Source: Ypsolopha sequella (taxonomy: Eukaryota > Arthropoda > Insecta > Lepidoptera > Ypsolophidae). From it: DNA of 64,000 bases. Below are positions 32,824 to 43,846 of this stretch, one piece after another (within the stretch, counting starts at the first letter, position 1; each line of letters starts with the position of its first letter). The stretch lies in the NCBI GenBank assembly GCA_934047225.1, contig OW203992.1, positions 20,511,501 through 20,575,500 of the forward strand. Direction: 5' to 3'. Position numbers and translations under genes: made by a program. The notes under the pieces are model-generated. The model was given only the letters and a program-made list of their open reading frames with translations, did no database searches and had not been told where the DNA came from.

Positions 32824-32912
32824 TATATAAAAGTATATATTTATATAAAAGTATATATTTATATAAAAGTATATATTTATATAAAAGTATATATTTATAT
32901 AAAAGTATATAT
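32824..32912 (+). repeat. 18-bp tandem repeat, about five units
   Basis: Unit ATATAAAAGTATATATTT repeated nearly perfectly. It lies within a reverse-oriented copy of the dispersed repeat seen at 4195-4960. Confidence 0.9.
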
Positions 32913-32929
32913 TTTTACAATCAGCTTTT

Positions 32930-33085
32930 TGATATCTACAGTTTGATACCCATATTATATTTTTAGGATAACAAATTTCACGTCTTTATCTTTAACGGTG
33001 CTAAAGATGAGGCAAATGACAACGGAGCCTCACCATAAAGGTTCCTTTTGTACCTTTTAGGTACTACGGAACCCTAAAAAAGTAC
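32930..33085 (-). repeat. Reverse copy of the GGGTTCCGTAGTACC dispersed repeat
   Basis: It contains ACAATCAGCTTTTTGATATC nearby, then GAGGCAAATGACAACGGAGC and GTACCTTTTAGGTACTACGG followed by AACCC, the complement of the left end at 4200. Confidence 0.7.
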
Positions 33086-33784
33086 TAAGACCTATTTTAA
33101 TCGCTGTAATTTTCCTGCGTCATGTACGAGTATAACCATAATCCAATTTGACAGTAAGGTGGGCGTTTTAGGTCAATAAGCCAACCAAACTAAAGACTAA
33201 ATTGTCCTTGACCAAGGCTCGCTACAATTGAAATAAAGAAAGAAAAAACAATATTGGCGAGTTCACAAAAGTTTTTAAATAAAAAGAGCAACACGACAAA
33301 AGGATGTAGCTCAGCTATGTCCCAACTCCCATCCAATCCAAAACATGATTTGGTTGGCGCTGCTTTTTAGATACCATTACAATTTTGTATGATAATTTGA
33401 CAGTATATCTACGTGTAGTTGGCACTTTAATTACTAAATTGAAAGAGAATAATAATCGGCAAACAAAAAAAAAAGCATATGAATAAATGAAAGAAAATTA
33501 CAAGTGTTTCTCAATCTATAAATAAAAAATAAATACAAAATTTATAAAAGGTTATTACAAAATTTATATAAACTCAAACATGGCTACTTATACTCACTTG
33601 AACTTCGTTTCATATTAACACCACGTTTGCAAGAACTACCTATACCTCACAATTTAACCCAGCAACACTAAAAAATGTGAAATAAAATAAACTTTTAACA
33701 AAAAAATAGCAACCGACTTCAATAGTAACAGCAGTCATTCACTAAAAAGTTAATAATAATTCTATAAAGACCGATGGTACCGAA
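33086..33784. other. No gene recognised
   Basis: AT-rich; contains AGCAACCGACTTCAATAG near 33707, the common lepidopteran ACCGACTTCA repeat motif, just before the hairpin at 33785. Confidence 0.4.
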
Positions 33785-33938
33785 GCAACACTTTTGCCGA
33801 CTTCTTTCTTCCTGAAACGTTATGTTATCTAGAAGTCGGCGTTCTTATATTGGTTTCTATGTTGCTATATCGTAGGAAATACGCCGACTTCTAGATAACA
33901 TAATGTTTCAGGAAGAAAGAAGTCGGCAAAAGTGTTGC
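33785..33938. repeat. Near-perfect 57-bp-stem hairpin
   Basis: The left arm (33785-33841) begins GCAACACTTTTGCCGACTTC and the right arm (33882-33938) is its complement with a single mismatch (ACGTTA versus ACATTA), separated by a 40-bp loop. It is flanked by ACCGACTTC-type repeat sequence and by two AAATAAATACAAAATTTATA copies. Most likely a recent MITE or an inverted duplication. Confidence 0.85.
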
Positions 33939-34099
33939 CTCCTTTTTGAAGTCGGTTAAAAATAAATACAAAATTTATAAAAGGTGTAAAGAAATCTATC
34001 ATAATAAGTACATACAAATATGTTATGAGTATTAAAGCTTTCCAAGGATATTCCAAATGCCACATTTTATTAATTTGTAAATAGGGATTGGAAAAACCA

Positions 34100-34420
34100 A
34101 ACGATTATGCTTACGTGAGATTTGGCTCGACCCCCTCCCCCCCTCTAATCGTGAGATTTTTCAAAATGCGTATTATTAGTATAAATACTTTAATCTGTGC
34201 TTGATTGCGTTGGATAAATATTATTGTGTAGGATGTAGCCATTGGAGAAACATGTTTTACTTAATTTAACTCAATTGTCTCGCAATTTTACATTGTTTTT
34301 TGCGGAAAAAATAAATAAAACGTGATATTTGCCGATACCCCCCCCACGTGAGATTTGGCTGGACCTCCTCCCCTCCTAAACACCTCACGTTATTAATGGA
34401 CGCCCCCTAATTGCATTGGA
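34100..34420. mobile_element. Remnant with GTGAGATTTGGCT and GGACGCCCCCTAA ends
   Basis: Two CGTGAGATTTGGCT copies with C-rich tracts (34115, 34345) and CACCTCACGTTATTAATGGA then CGCCCCC at the right resemble a widespread insect DNA transposon whose ends read GGGGCTGTCCAT. Boundaries are unclear. Confidence 0.4.
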
Positions 34421-34976
34421 GGATTAAGGCGACGCGACGCCGCGAAGAATTAGCACTTTTTGGAGTCATTTTACTACATTCAGTAAGAACAGTAAGATGC
34501 TCCTAGTTTGATAAATTAGTATAACATTTTCGGAATCTTTTTCTAGATTTCTGGAATACAGAAACGCGATTAAAAATCTTTCACTCGATAGAAATAAACC
34601 GGTTGGACTAATAAAACAGTGATATTGGGAAAAAGTACAAGTGTTTTTATCAAAATTATGATGATGTTTCACCAAAGTGCCGACAATCGCAAGTATTAAT
34701 CATCAATTATCAGGTCTTCAAACACACGCTTTCTCATAGTTTGACAAATTATCATGTGCAGACCCCAAACATATTTTGTTAAAACCCATTTAACAATACC
34801 TACATTTTGGCAATAGGAAATTTTTCTAGTCGTTCAAGTTTCTTTTTGTATAAATAAAATAGCAATTTTTTTGTCTTTCTCCCTGAATCGTTCCCTCTCG
34901 CACTACGCGTTTTTCCCGTTGAAAACTCGGTGCGTTCTGTTACTTTCGCCAATAATTGAACCCACATATCTAGTCG

Positions 34977-35408
34977 TTAAGGCGCTCTTATCCCAAAATC
35001 AGTAATTTCAAAGTCAAATAGAACTTTCAAATATCGTCTAAAACTTCAAAAAAAAAAATACGCAATATAGTTCGAACGTTTATCTAGGTCTTCCACGCAT
35101 GTGTTACACGATCAGATACACTTTGCTCGATAGAAATAATTCACGAACACAGCATGTAATAAGACCTTTCAAATCATGCCATTTCCATAATTCCACTCTT
35201 TTATTAACGAAACATATCTGGTAATATTGCTCTTTAAATCTTCTAGGTCGACCACGTAGGTGGGTTTTAATAAACATATCCCTTATTTTTAAACAATTTA
35301 AAAACCGATAAAAACAACGAAAAAGTACCAAAGTGTGGTTATTTTCTTTACTCCTTACACGTAAAGAAAAATACAGAGAGTCATTCTTCTGGGATAAGAG
35401 CGCCTTAA
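34977..35408. mobile_element. TTAA-flanked MITE with 19-bp TIR
   Basis: TTAAGGCGCTCTTATCCCA at the left (34977) and TGGGATAAGAGCGCCTTAA at the right (ending 35408) are perfect complements, including the TTAA. It is 432 bp, AT-rich, with no transposase. 34425-34976 begins TTAAGGCGACGCGACGCCGC and carries CTGAATCGTTCCCTCTCGCA, so a related element lies directly to the left. Confidence 0.8.
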
Positions 35409-35665
35409 CTACTGCGGTAGAAATGTGTTATTGTAGCCAACAGAGTGTGAACAGCGAACAGATATCCTCTATGTGTTTGAAGAGCTGATTGTGTACGTCC
35501 ACTCAGAATTGCTTCTAAAACTGGCGAATACCTCCCCTATCGTTATGATAACAGAGTTTTTAATGCCGGCAGGGCTATATTTGTTTTCATCTACTTAATG
35601 AGAGTGACGTAGGAGGGTCGTGTCATTCAAAAGACGCACGGGTGGATGATCAAGGGTGGTGGTAG

Positions 35666-36390
35666 CAGTGGCGTATTTTAAGATTCGGCGCCCTGGGTCT
35701 GTAAGGTTTGCTGCCCCATAAATGAACGAGAAAAAAGCAAAAATATTTTAATAATAAAATAAAATTAAATACAACAGAGTGTTGTTTTGGACTGAGATTG
35801 ATGATGATAAATAAAAATGTCTAAAGGGCATACAAAGAAGTAAACACAATTGATTCAGTATTTAATAATGATTTTCGATGGACAATTAAAAAATTAATAA
35901 AAGTATTAAGTCAAAAAGCAAATAGTAGTTTATGCTACAAGGGCGAAAAGGAATAAATTAGCGAGTGTTTTAAAAGTAACCGAGTAATTTATTGCTCTTA
36001 CGCCCGTGTATCATACTACGTTTTTCAATGCATAGTGTGAGGAAACAAAACAAATATAATCTTGTGAACTTTAAATTATGATTGGCTCAAAAGGACTGTA
36101 TCCAGAGCCGTTAAACAGTGGAAAATACATTTATGGTACACAGGAAAGGTTGCAGGGTAGCCAAATTCTCGTAAAAAAAAAATTATAATAATAAAGCCCT
36201 AGGGCAAAATAATCGACTTTCTGTTCGGTTTTGATGCATAACATTACATGCATTACGAGCACTTGCATTGAAAAAAAATTAAAAGATAGGTAACGATTGA
36301 TTATGAAAAGCGCCCAAAGCTTGCACCGCCCCTCGCAGCCTGCCGCCCCGGGCCATGGCCCTTTTGGCCCTTGGTTAAAATACGCCACTG
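35666..36390 (+). mobile_element. hAT-type MITE (TIR CAGTGGCGTATTTTA) carrying a nested element
   Basis: A perfect 8-bp target duplication GGTGGTAG (35658-35665 and 36391-36398) flanks CAGTGGCGTATTTTAAGATT and TTAAAATACGCCACTG. Homologous to 14858-15532. The segment 35923-36280 is an insertion, because the other copy runs straight through this point and the inserted block exists alone at 5915-6281. Confidence 0.92.
35923..36280 (-). mobile_element. Nested dispersed element (copy of 5915-6281)
   Basis: Reverse orientation relative to 5915-6281, with AACCGAGTAATTTATTGCTC, GATTGGCTCAAAAGGACTGT and CCCTAGGGCAAAATAATCGA. The interruption of the surrounding hAT-type MITE marks its limits within a few bases. 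Confidence 0.8.
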
Positions 36391-36398
36391 GGTGGTAG

Positions 36399-36944
36399 GT
36401 GGATGAATGGTGAACGTGCTGCGTCATACAGGATTTCTATTCTAATCCCTTTGCAGTCCTGTCAAATGCACGCGCGTACTTTCGAATCTTTTAATACAAC
36501 CCCCTTTGTTTCGTACTCTTGTGATATTTCGGGATATGGAGCTTAGCATATTTCATTTCTCACGGGACTTCGTTGATTTATAGTAACTGGTATGCAGTCG
36601 AAGTGTGACTTTCGACCGAAGCCGAAGTTTGCATTTGTCTGAAGTCGAAGCAATGCTTAAATTATTTTCAAGTATGGAATACGCAAAGTTTTTACGGTTC
36701 CGTACCTCATCATGGAAAAATGGATCTCTACTGCCTTGTAGGATTCCTTTGTTGTCCGTCTGTCTGACTGTCTGTCCGTGTTTCAAAGCCCTTTTCTTCA
36801 GGAATGGCTTGGTTTGAAGCATCAAGTTGAAATTAACAATTAAAGTCTTTTGGCACAAGTGAAGGAATAAATCCGAAAATTTGTTTTTTCCGTTTCTATG
36901 TGGAATAATAATTGATTAGCTTAATGTAGGAGTTTCTTTTACAC
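36399..36944. other. Non-coding with retroelement-like patch
   Basis: 36695-36790 carries GGTTCCGTACCTCATCATGG and GTCCGTCTGTCTGACTGTCT, a common lepidopteran repeat end. Nothing else is recognised. Confidence 0.45.
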
Positions 36945-37145
36945 ATTAGCTTTTGGCCGCGGCTTCACCCGCGCTGATTTCGTTTGCATTTTCCGGGATA
37001 AAAAGTAGTCTACGTCACTCTCCGGCCCGTAAACTATTTCTATGCAAAAAATCAGCAAAATCACGTAGCTGCGTGAAAGAAGGACAAACGGACCAACTGA
37101 CAAACAAACAAACAAACCAACAAGCACACTGTCGCATTTATAATA
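36945..37145 (+). mobile_element. RTE-like LINE tail, copy 1
   Basis: CCGCGGCTTCACCCGCGCTG, CGGGATAAAAAGTAGTCTAC, CACTCTCCGGCCCGTAAACT and CGTGAAAGAAGGACAAACGG followed by GTCGCATTTATAATA. The block matches the 3' tail of RTE-like LINEs common in Lepidoptera. Other copies are at 43141-43379 (+) and 48862-49040 (-). Confidence 0.65.
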
Positions 37146-37203
37146 GATGTAGAGTGTCGATCTTTTGTTATAAAGTGATTGTTAACATTAAAAACTTACA
37201 ATG

Positions 37204-37660
37204 GTGTTGATTCGGTGTAACACGACTTAACTTATTTGACAGGACACCTTATTTTAATATTTGTCTTTGTACATTTATTATTTTATTTATCTTTATAAAT
37301 TTTATTCTGGAAATTTATTTTAAATATAAGTAATGACTTAAATAACATTATTCATCTAAAATTCTAAATAACTTAAAAATTTAAAACTTAAAAATAAGTG
37401 AAACTAAAACTACTATAAGATTAAAATGCCTAAAAAATAAACCTAATTAAGAAAATTGTACAGTAATAATAACAATAATAATAACAAACTTACCTGAAAT
37501 TTTATTCATAAACTGAAAATTTGGTCTAAATCGCTGCCCTGCGGAAGGGTCCCCAAGATACTGGCGATTTGTCTTTTCGATACAGAAAGAAAAAGGCAGA
37601 ACGCTTCAATTAAGTTTGGCTCTGTCAAATTAGATAAATCGTGTTATACCGAATCGACAC
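37204..37660. mobile_element. Palindromic MITE family C copy 2, split by an insertion
   Basis: Outer parts match 21420-21565 (TGTTGATTCGG at the left, CCGAATCGACA at the right, TTTGACAGGACACC and CTCTGTCAAAT inside). It is interrupted by about 300 bp at 37268-37567, flanked by TTTGTCTT on both sides. Confidence 0.8.
37268..37567 (-). mobile_element. 5'-truncated LINE 3' end inside the MITE
   Basis: AT-rich insert ending CCCTGCGGAAGGGTCCCCAA with GATACTGGCGA at the right. The GC-richer right end looks like the last coding bases of a LINE on the minus strand and the AT-rich part like its 3' UTR. TTTGTCTT at both edges is the probable target duplication. Confidence 0.55.
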
Positions 37661-38030
37661 CAATGTAGGTTGGAATTTCTAGTATTATTCGCCCACTGAA
37701 GATACCATTATCGATTGCTGCCCTCAAACCTCAAATGAGCATGTCTTCCAAACCGGACTTCCGTGGGACAGCTAGATAGGCAGCTAATAGAATTCTCTGG
37801 TGGTGGCATACTGAAGAGGTCGGGTCGGGGGGTGGAGACAGCCACTCACTATTTTTAGACGCTGCATGAACGATCGATATTCAAAGTTCCATAAGCCAGG
37901 GCAATGTTATTATTGGACAGCAACTGAACGCGAAGACATTGTATGGATTGTCAGTTGTTTGTTACGTAAACATTGTTATCGTTGGATCTGGATGTTTGTC
38001 CTGAAGATTAAGAGAGCAAACAGAATAATG

Positions 38031-38593
38031 CAGTGGCGTATCCAGATATTTTGGGAGCGGGGGGCTGATGGTAGTATTATCGAGACTTTTCAGGAAATCA
38101 TAATAAATACCAAAATACCATACCGTGTACCATTAAAATACGTGTCGGTAAGTAAACTTAAGACTGTAGTACAATATAAGTAGAAACAAATATTAATATT
38201 TGACTATTTTAGCTTTTCATTTAATTTTATACTCGTAAACACAGGGAAAATCACAATTGAGTTATTTTCGATATATTATATTTCGGCTCACTTTGAGGCA
38301 TCAGTCGAATTGAAAAATTTGAATAGTGAATGACATGAAGTATTATGACTAATTAATTAGTTTAACCTACTTTTGAACAAAAATAATAGAAAAAAATATG
38401 TATATTAAAAAGCATTTTGTTTTTTTAGACAAGCTATATATGCACCCTGGTCCTTATATATACATATATGTACTAGTAACTGTCCTGTTTGTCTGTTGGT
38501 CAAGTCAGTGTTGTTTATTTAGTCCTGGTCCTTTGAGTCCGTATATTTGGGGAGGGGGGGGGGGGGAGGGGCTTCAGCCTGGATCCGCTAATC
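38031..38593 (+). mobile_element. hAT-type MITE (TIR CAGTGGCGTATCCAG), decayed right end
   Basis: Starts CAGTGGCGTATCCAGATATT and ends near CTGGATCCGCTAATC. Flanking 8-mers GAATAATG and AAATAATG match at 7 of 8. The interior includes a long G-run (GGGGAGGGGGGGGGGGGAGG) and TA-rich tracts. Small ORFs here are incidental. Confidence 0.65.
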
Positions 38594-39435
38594 AAATAAT
38601 GCTCAGTACCTTCGATCAACAATATCGTTGATCGCCCGGCGTACATAATCTTCAGTTTGTTATATCAAAGTACAGAAGAGAGTTTTCTGCAAATGGTCGC
38701 ACTAAATAACATAACATTTCTCATCGGAAACTGTGGAACAAACCTTGATTCTTTGAAGAAGGCCTACATGTATCGAAGGGTTGTATGTTTACCAAGTCAA
38801 AGGCGATTTTTCATTCGATTAAGCACGGCCCCGCACTTAGCAAATCTGTGCGGGGGTGGTCCGAAAGTTGACCCTTTATATTCTTTGTGAGTTGAGAGCT
38901 ACGGGTAACGGTTTAGTCGTTTGTTGTTGAGGCATTCGTTTTTTGTTGTAAATTGAATTTGAGCAATATGCTGATATTCAGAGAAAATTGTTTTATTGAG
39001 CTGTGACATTTCTATTAGCGCGCCGCGCCTTTTTCAAGTTGCGAGTATCTTACATGAAATTACGTAGTACTTAAAGTAGTTTTCATCCTACAATGTGCTA
39101 GAGAGTAAAAGGTCACTGGGGGTCATGTATATCCGGCGCCGGCCTGGCTGCTACTATCAGACGGCGAGCCAACACGGAGCCAACTACTAAAGTTCTGTTT
39201 GTGGCTTGTTCTCTCATCGGTCTGCCAGCAGTTTTCTTAGCTCTTTGTGAAGTTTTGTAATGAGTTTTGAATTTTTGATGCGGTTTGAGCTTGTGAAATG
39301 CTCTGAAATTCAATTTAAATTTGAAATATATTATGCAGGATGAAGTTTAGAAGACCTGCTTAGTGCGAGTTGGGCTTCGCTCTATTAAGGTTCCGTAACA
39401 TTGCAAAAATCAGCATAAGAAAAAAAAAATTGGTC
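38594..39435. other. No gene recognised; GC-richer patch 39110-39240
   Basis: Open frames occur on both strands at 38657-38890 and 39113-39313 but carry no domain I can identify. The patch around 39130 (TCCGGCGCCGGCCTGGCTGC) may be retroelement-derived. Confidence 0.35.
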
Positions 39436-39439
39436 ACAG

Positions 39440-39588
39440 CTTACACACGACTTTATAAATTCTTTTACACTAATTCTTTCACTGTGAGTGCATTACGCTT
39501 ATGGAACAGCTTGTCGTTACACATCCGTGAAGCGTCGTCAACTACGGTTTTCGTCTTCGAGAACAAAATTAGACAATACTTTCTTTAG
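39440..39588 (+). pseudogene. LINE C-terminal fragment (ALRLWNSL type)
   Basis: The frame reads YTNSFTVSALRLWNSLSLHI then REASSTTVFVFENKIRQYFL and a stop. This SF.V.A.RLWN.LP..IR..... pattern is the extreme C-terminus of Jockey/CR1-type LINE RT proteins. About 50 codons remain, followed by an AT-rich 3' UTR-like stretch to about 39780. Everything upstream is lost. Confidence 0.7.
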
Positions 39589-40430
39589 TTGCAGAATATT
39601 ACTGGATTTCTTATTGCGATTGTTATGTTATATAATATGTTATGAGTAATTAATGAATTTTCATCACTATATTTATATATTTGTGTAAACTATTTATGTA
39701 GTTTATCTATTTTATTATAAATTATAACTTTGCTTTAAATGTTTATTAGGATGTAGTCTAATTATTTCATTTACTTAAGTACTGTTCTCATGATTGCACC
39801 TTTTAAATATTATGGTGCCCTAAACAATTGCCTTATTGCCTTCCTTAACATTCCTTAAATTCAAAAACAATGCCTATATTGAAAAAACACGTTATAAATT
39901 TCTGTATATCAAAATCTCGTACATAAATGTACGAGGCTGATAATGTCCTCGTATCTCGTACGAAAGACCACAAATCTCAATGCTTACAATGCCGACATGT
40001 AAGCCAACCTTAAGAAACACGTTGGCTAATGAAGGTCACGCGTATTAACCAATGAGCTGCGAGTATTTTGTTTCCTTATACTTCGACTCTTGGAATAGAG
40101 TATATGCAATAACACCCCACGCTCCGGGGTAAGAAAACCATTTTTTCCCAGCTACTTTCGTGAATAGGCCCCTCTCCCTAAAAAGTAATTTAATATAATT
40201 TCTGAGTCAGTTTTAGGTCAACATTCTACTTAAAATATCCAAAGGAGAATGCTACAAATGTATGGAGAAAAAACCACAGAACATTTAAATCAAATAGAAA
40301 GGCTAAGTGGGCGTGTCACGCGCGCCACAACTACTGTTGAACATCAATACTTAAACCGAAACACGCGATCGCTGCCCATAGTCGCACGCGAACCGTGACT
40401 CTGTGAACAGCTCTGCCTAATCTAAAGAGA
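39589..40430. other. Non-coding, probable LINE 3' UTR then unassigned sequence
   Basis: AT-rich to about 39800, then GTTATAAATTTCTGTATATC and CACCCCACGCTCCGGGGTAA near 40110. Nothing else is recognised. Confidence 0.35.
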
Positions 40431-40431
40431 A

Positions 40432-40512
40432 ATGCCGTCTTGTGCAATAATTACTTGCAGAATCACGAATAAGAAAGCAAACCGGAAAAATTGAGATATT
40501 TCCTTTCACCTG
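40432..40512 (+). pseudogene. THAP-domain relic (first exon)
   Basis: ATG at 40432 opens MPSCAIITCRITNKKANRKN, then one TGA, then DISFHL. The CxxxxC spacing after MPSCA and the later SFH are the start of a C2CH THAP zinc finger, as in P-element transposases and THAP genes. The frame ends at CACCT|GTAATT, a possible splice donor at the place where THAP first exons often end. A single stop breaks it. It sits 250 bp left of a foldback-like element. Confidence 0.5.
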
Positions 40513-40763
40513 TAATTATAAAAACTTTGTATAATTTGAGAATTTTAGATAAATAACTAATTTACTCATGGTGACAACAAAAATATACATTACCGGCAAT
40601 GTACGCTCACAATTTTGGCTAAGATGTAGTAAACAAGTAATGTATGCTCTCCCTACTTGTCAAACTTGCTCGCTAGTGTTGTGCCGTATCGTGGTGTCAC
40701 ACAATCGATAGACGTTTTTTATTCCTTGAGCGATATTCTTAAATTAAGATTTAAGATAAAACT

Positions 40764-41873
40764 TTTATAACATTCGAGAAACCGTTGTCAGTTACCCCAA
40801 AATCGACCGGATAACTGTACAAGCAAGGATTTTTTTTTTTATATAAAATGTATGAGAAAATATTTAAAAGTGAATAAGTGTGCGTTCATTTCCTCTACGG
40901 TGTAATTCTTGGCTATGCATAAATACATATTTTTCAAAATACAAGAGATATTTGTACAGTCGAGAACAAAAGTATTCGTGTGAAATGTATGAAAAAAAAA
41001 ATAAAAATTGTTAAAGCGTGTTTTAATTACTCTACAATGTAATTCTAAGCTACGTATATGTATGTCTGAAAACATTTATCAAAATATATAGGGTAAAATG
41101 TACAAACGAGGTCAAAAGCTTTGGGATAAAATATTTAAAAATGTATGAGTGTGTGATTATTTAATCTATAGGGTAATTCTAAGCTATGCACATGTCCAAT
41201 TGATTATTTATCAAGATATAGGGAATCTGTATAGTCGAGGAAAAAAGATTTTGCTAAAATATTTAAAAGTATATAAATGTGTGTTTAATTATCCAACAGG
41301 GTAATTCTAAGCTATGCATGCATATCTTGAATATATATTTACAGTAGTTACAGTATCAGAGTTGGTATAATATACTTAAGGTTTTTACAAAATGTATAGA
41401 AAAAAAGAGCTTGGAATTACACTGAATAGTAAATAAACCCACACTTCCAAGGAAGACAGTCAAGACTGTGCAGATGCCTCTTATATGTTGATAAATAAGT
41501 ATTTAATCATATGCATAGCTTAGAATTACCATATAGAGTAAATAGACACTTATACACTTTTTAGACATACATATGCATAGCTTAGAATTACGTTGTAGAG
41601 TAAATAAAATACACTTTTACACTTTCAAATGTTTTTTCATACATTTCACCCGAAAACTTTTGTTCTCGACTGTACAAATATATGATAGATATTGAAAAAC
41701 AAGTATTTATACTTATGCATAGCTTAGAATTACACCGTAGAGTAAATAAACACACACTTGTACGGTTTTAAATATTTTCTCATACATTTTATATGAAAAC
41801 TTTTCTCCTTGATTGTACAGTTACCCGATCGATTTTGGAGTAACTGTTAACGGTTTCTCGAATGTTATTATAA
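40764..41873. mobile_element. Foldback-like element 1 (1.1 kb palindrome with subrepeats)
   Basis: The outer ends TATAACATTCGAGAAACCGT and ACGGTTTCTCGAATGTTATTATA are inverted. Both arms are built of diverged tandem units of about 145 bp, each with AAAATGTATGAGAAAATATT, a GGTGTAATTCT-type block and AGCTATGCAT. Left arm units run forward from 40846; right arm units are reversed from about 41450 to 41815. No protein is encoded inside. Confidence 0.8.
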
Positions 41874-42744
41874 CACCTATTTATGTCACCTAACACAAGT
41901 GTGTTGGTGGTATGGACCAAAACGCCAATTCTCCTTTGAAATGGGATTTTCCATAAGAGTGTTTATGAAAAATCCAATTATTTTGAAGCTACCATAATAT
42001 AATTTAAAATACGTTAAATCTTAATATATTCGTCGGTGAAACGCGGTTGTACCGAGTGTGGACTGTAACTTGCATTTCACAGTTCACACTCGGAATACCT
42101 CTGATACCCCCTCGGGGATTCATGCCGTGACCATATATTATCATTATTACTGATCACTTACAAAGTTTTAAGTATGAATTTGGCTATATCAATGAAATCA
42201 CCTTATATACACCTAATACACGTTAAAACAATTTTTCTAAAATGTGTAAAACAAGATAATAAAAATAGAAAAAAAAAACAACACACAAATTGTCTCAGAG
42301 CAAATTGGTTTCTCGATTGATTATAAAAAAAGTTAGTCGAAGTTTTACGTTAAGAAAATACATCTGTTCCCATCCCTAGCAATAAATCATCACGTCATAT
42401 AATCAGACTGTGTTTAATATTAAGTTCGCAATACCGCTCCGGTCAAGTTATCAACCACCTAAAGCCGGTAGGTTTATAATGGTCATATGGTATCAAAACT
42501 AAAACGTCGTAAATGAAATCGTTTGTTTGAAAAATACACCGTTTTACACAGAGATACGGTAGTTTTTTCATTCGATAAGTTTTCGATATAAGTCATTTGT
42601 TGTGCGTAGAAAGAACAACCACTTGGATTAAAGTTTTGATAGTATTTCAATTACGACAAGGTGTGTGCCTGTGGGTGTGAGGCGACAAAGGTTCTGGTAC
42701 GCATACAGCTCCAAGGCCTTTCTAACTATTTAAATGTTCTGAGG
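41874..42744. other. Non-coding between two foldback elements
   Basis: TTCGTCGGTGAAACGCGGTT and CCTCGGGGATTCATGCCGTG at 42030-42130 resemble a lepidopteran dispersed repeat; part of it (reverse) recurs near 49795 as ACGTTTCACCGACAATTA. No gene. Confidence 0.4.
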
Positions 42745-43846
42745 AAAAAACCCAGGCCCGGCGCAAAAGTTATGTATGTCATATTTTTTCTAAAAATGTG
42801 GTAAGTGAATATGTATATGAGGCATTATCAAATTCGAAGGCTAAATGTACGAAAATGCTATTTGTTTGTAGCAGGGGTAAATTTTTTTAGTATCGAAATG
42901 TATGTTTTATTTTTTCTAAAAATGTGGTAGGTAAATCTGTATTTGTGAAATTATCAAAATCAAAATTGATTTTTTTAGTATAGCGTTCATAGCAACTGCG
43001 ATTTTAGATAGTAAAAACGTAATTTCAAAAGGTTACCCCAGCTTGAAACAAATAGCAAAAACGTACATTTAGCAATCGATTGTGAAAATGACACATGTAA
43101 TGATTTTATTACCACATTTTTAGAAAAAAATATAACATGCACTAGCTTTCGCCTGCGGCTTCACCCACGCATAAAATATAGCCTGCTTGCTTTTGCCCGT
43201 ACCTTGCCCGCGCTGATTTAATTTTTTTCATTTTTTCGGGTTAAAACATAGCCTATGTCACTCTCCAGCCCATAAACTATCTCTATTCAAACAATCAAGT
43301 CGATCCGTTGCTCCGTTGCTACGTGAAAGAAAGACAAACCAACAGACATACTTTCGCATTTATATAAGGGTGCGGATAAGATAGTAAAATCATAATTAAA
43401 AATGTTGCCCCTACTTGAAACAAATAGCAATATCGTACACTTACCCATCGATTTTGATGATGTCACATATACAGATTTACCCACCACATTTTTTGAAAAA
43501 ATATAGCATACTTACATATAACGTTTGCTATTTTAGATAGTGAAAACATAATTAAACATTTTGCCCCTACTTGAAACAAGTAGCAATATCGTATACTTAC
43601 CCATCGATTTTGATAATTACCCATATACAGATTTACCTACCACATTTTTTGAAAAAATATAACATGCATAACGTTTGCTATTTTAGATAGTGAAAACATA
43701 ATTAAAAATGTTGCCCCTACTTGAAACAAATAGCAATATCGTACACTTAGCCACCTATTTTGATAATTTCACATATACAGATTTACTTACCACATTTTTA
43801 GAAAAAATATAACATAAATATCGTTTGCGCCGGGCCTGGGTTTTTT
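42745..43846. mobile_element. Foldback-like element 2 (1.1 kb palindrome with subrepeats)
   Basis: AAAAAACCCAGGCCCGGCGC at the left pairs with GCGCCGGGCCTGGGTTTTTT at the right. Arms consist of about 145-165-bp diverged units with TTTTTTCTAAAAATGTGGTA, a TCGAT block and CCCCTACTTGAAACAAATAG. At least three reversed units are visible at 43380-43830. An RTE-like LINE tail at 43141-43379 interrupts it. Confidence 0.85.
43141..43379 (+). mobile_element. RTE-like LINE tail, copy 2, inside foldback element 2
   Basis: CTTTCGCCTGCGGCTTCACC, CACTCTCCAGCCCATAAACT, CGTTGCTACGTGAAAGAAAG and ACTTTCGCATTTATATAAGG match the tail at 36945-37145. Confidence 0.65.
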
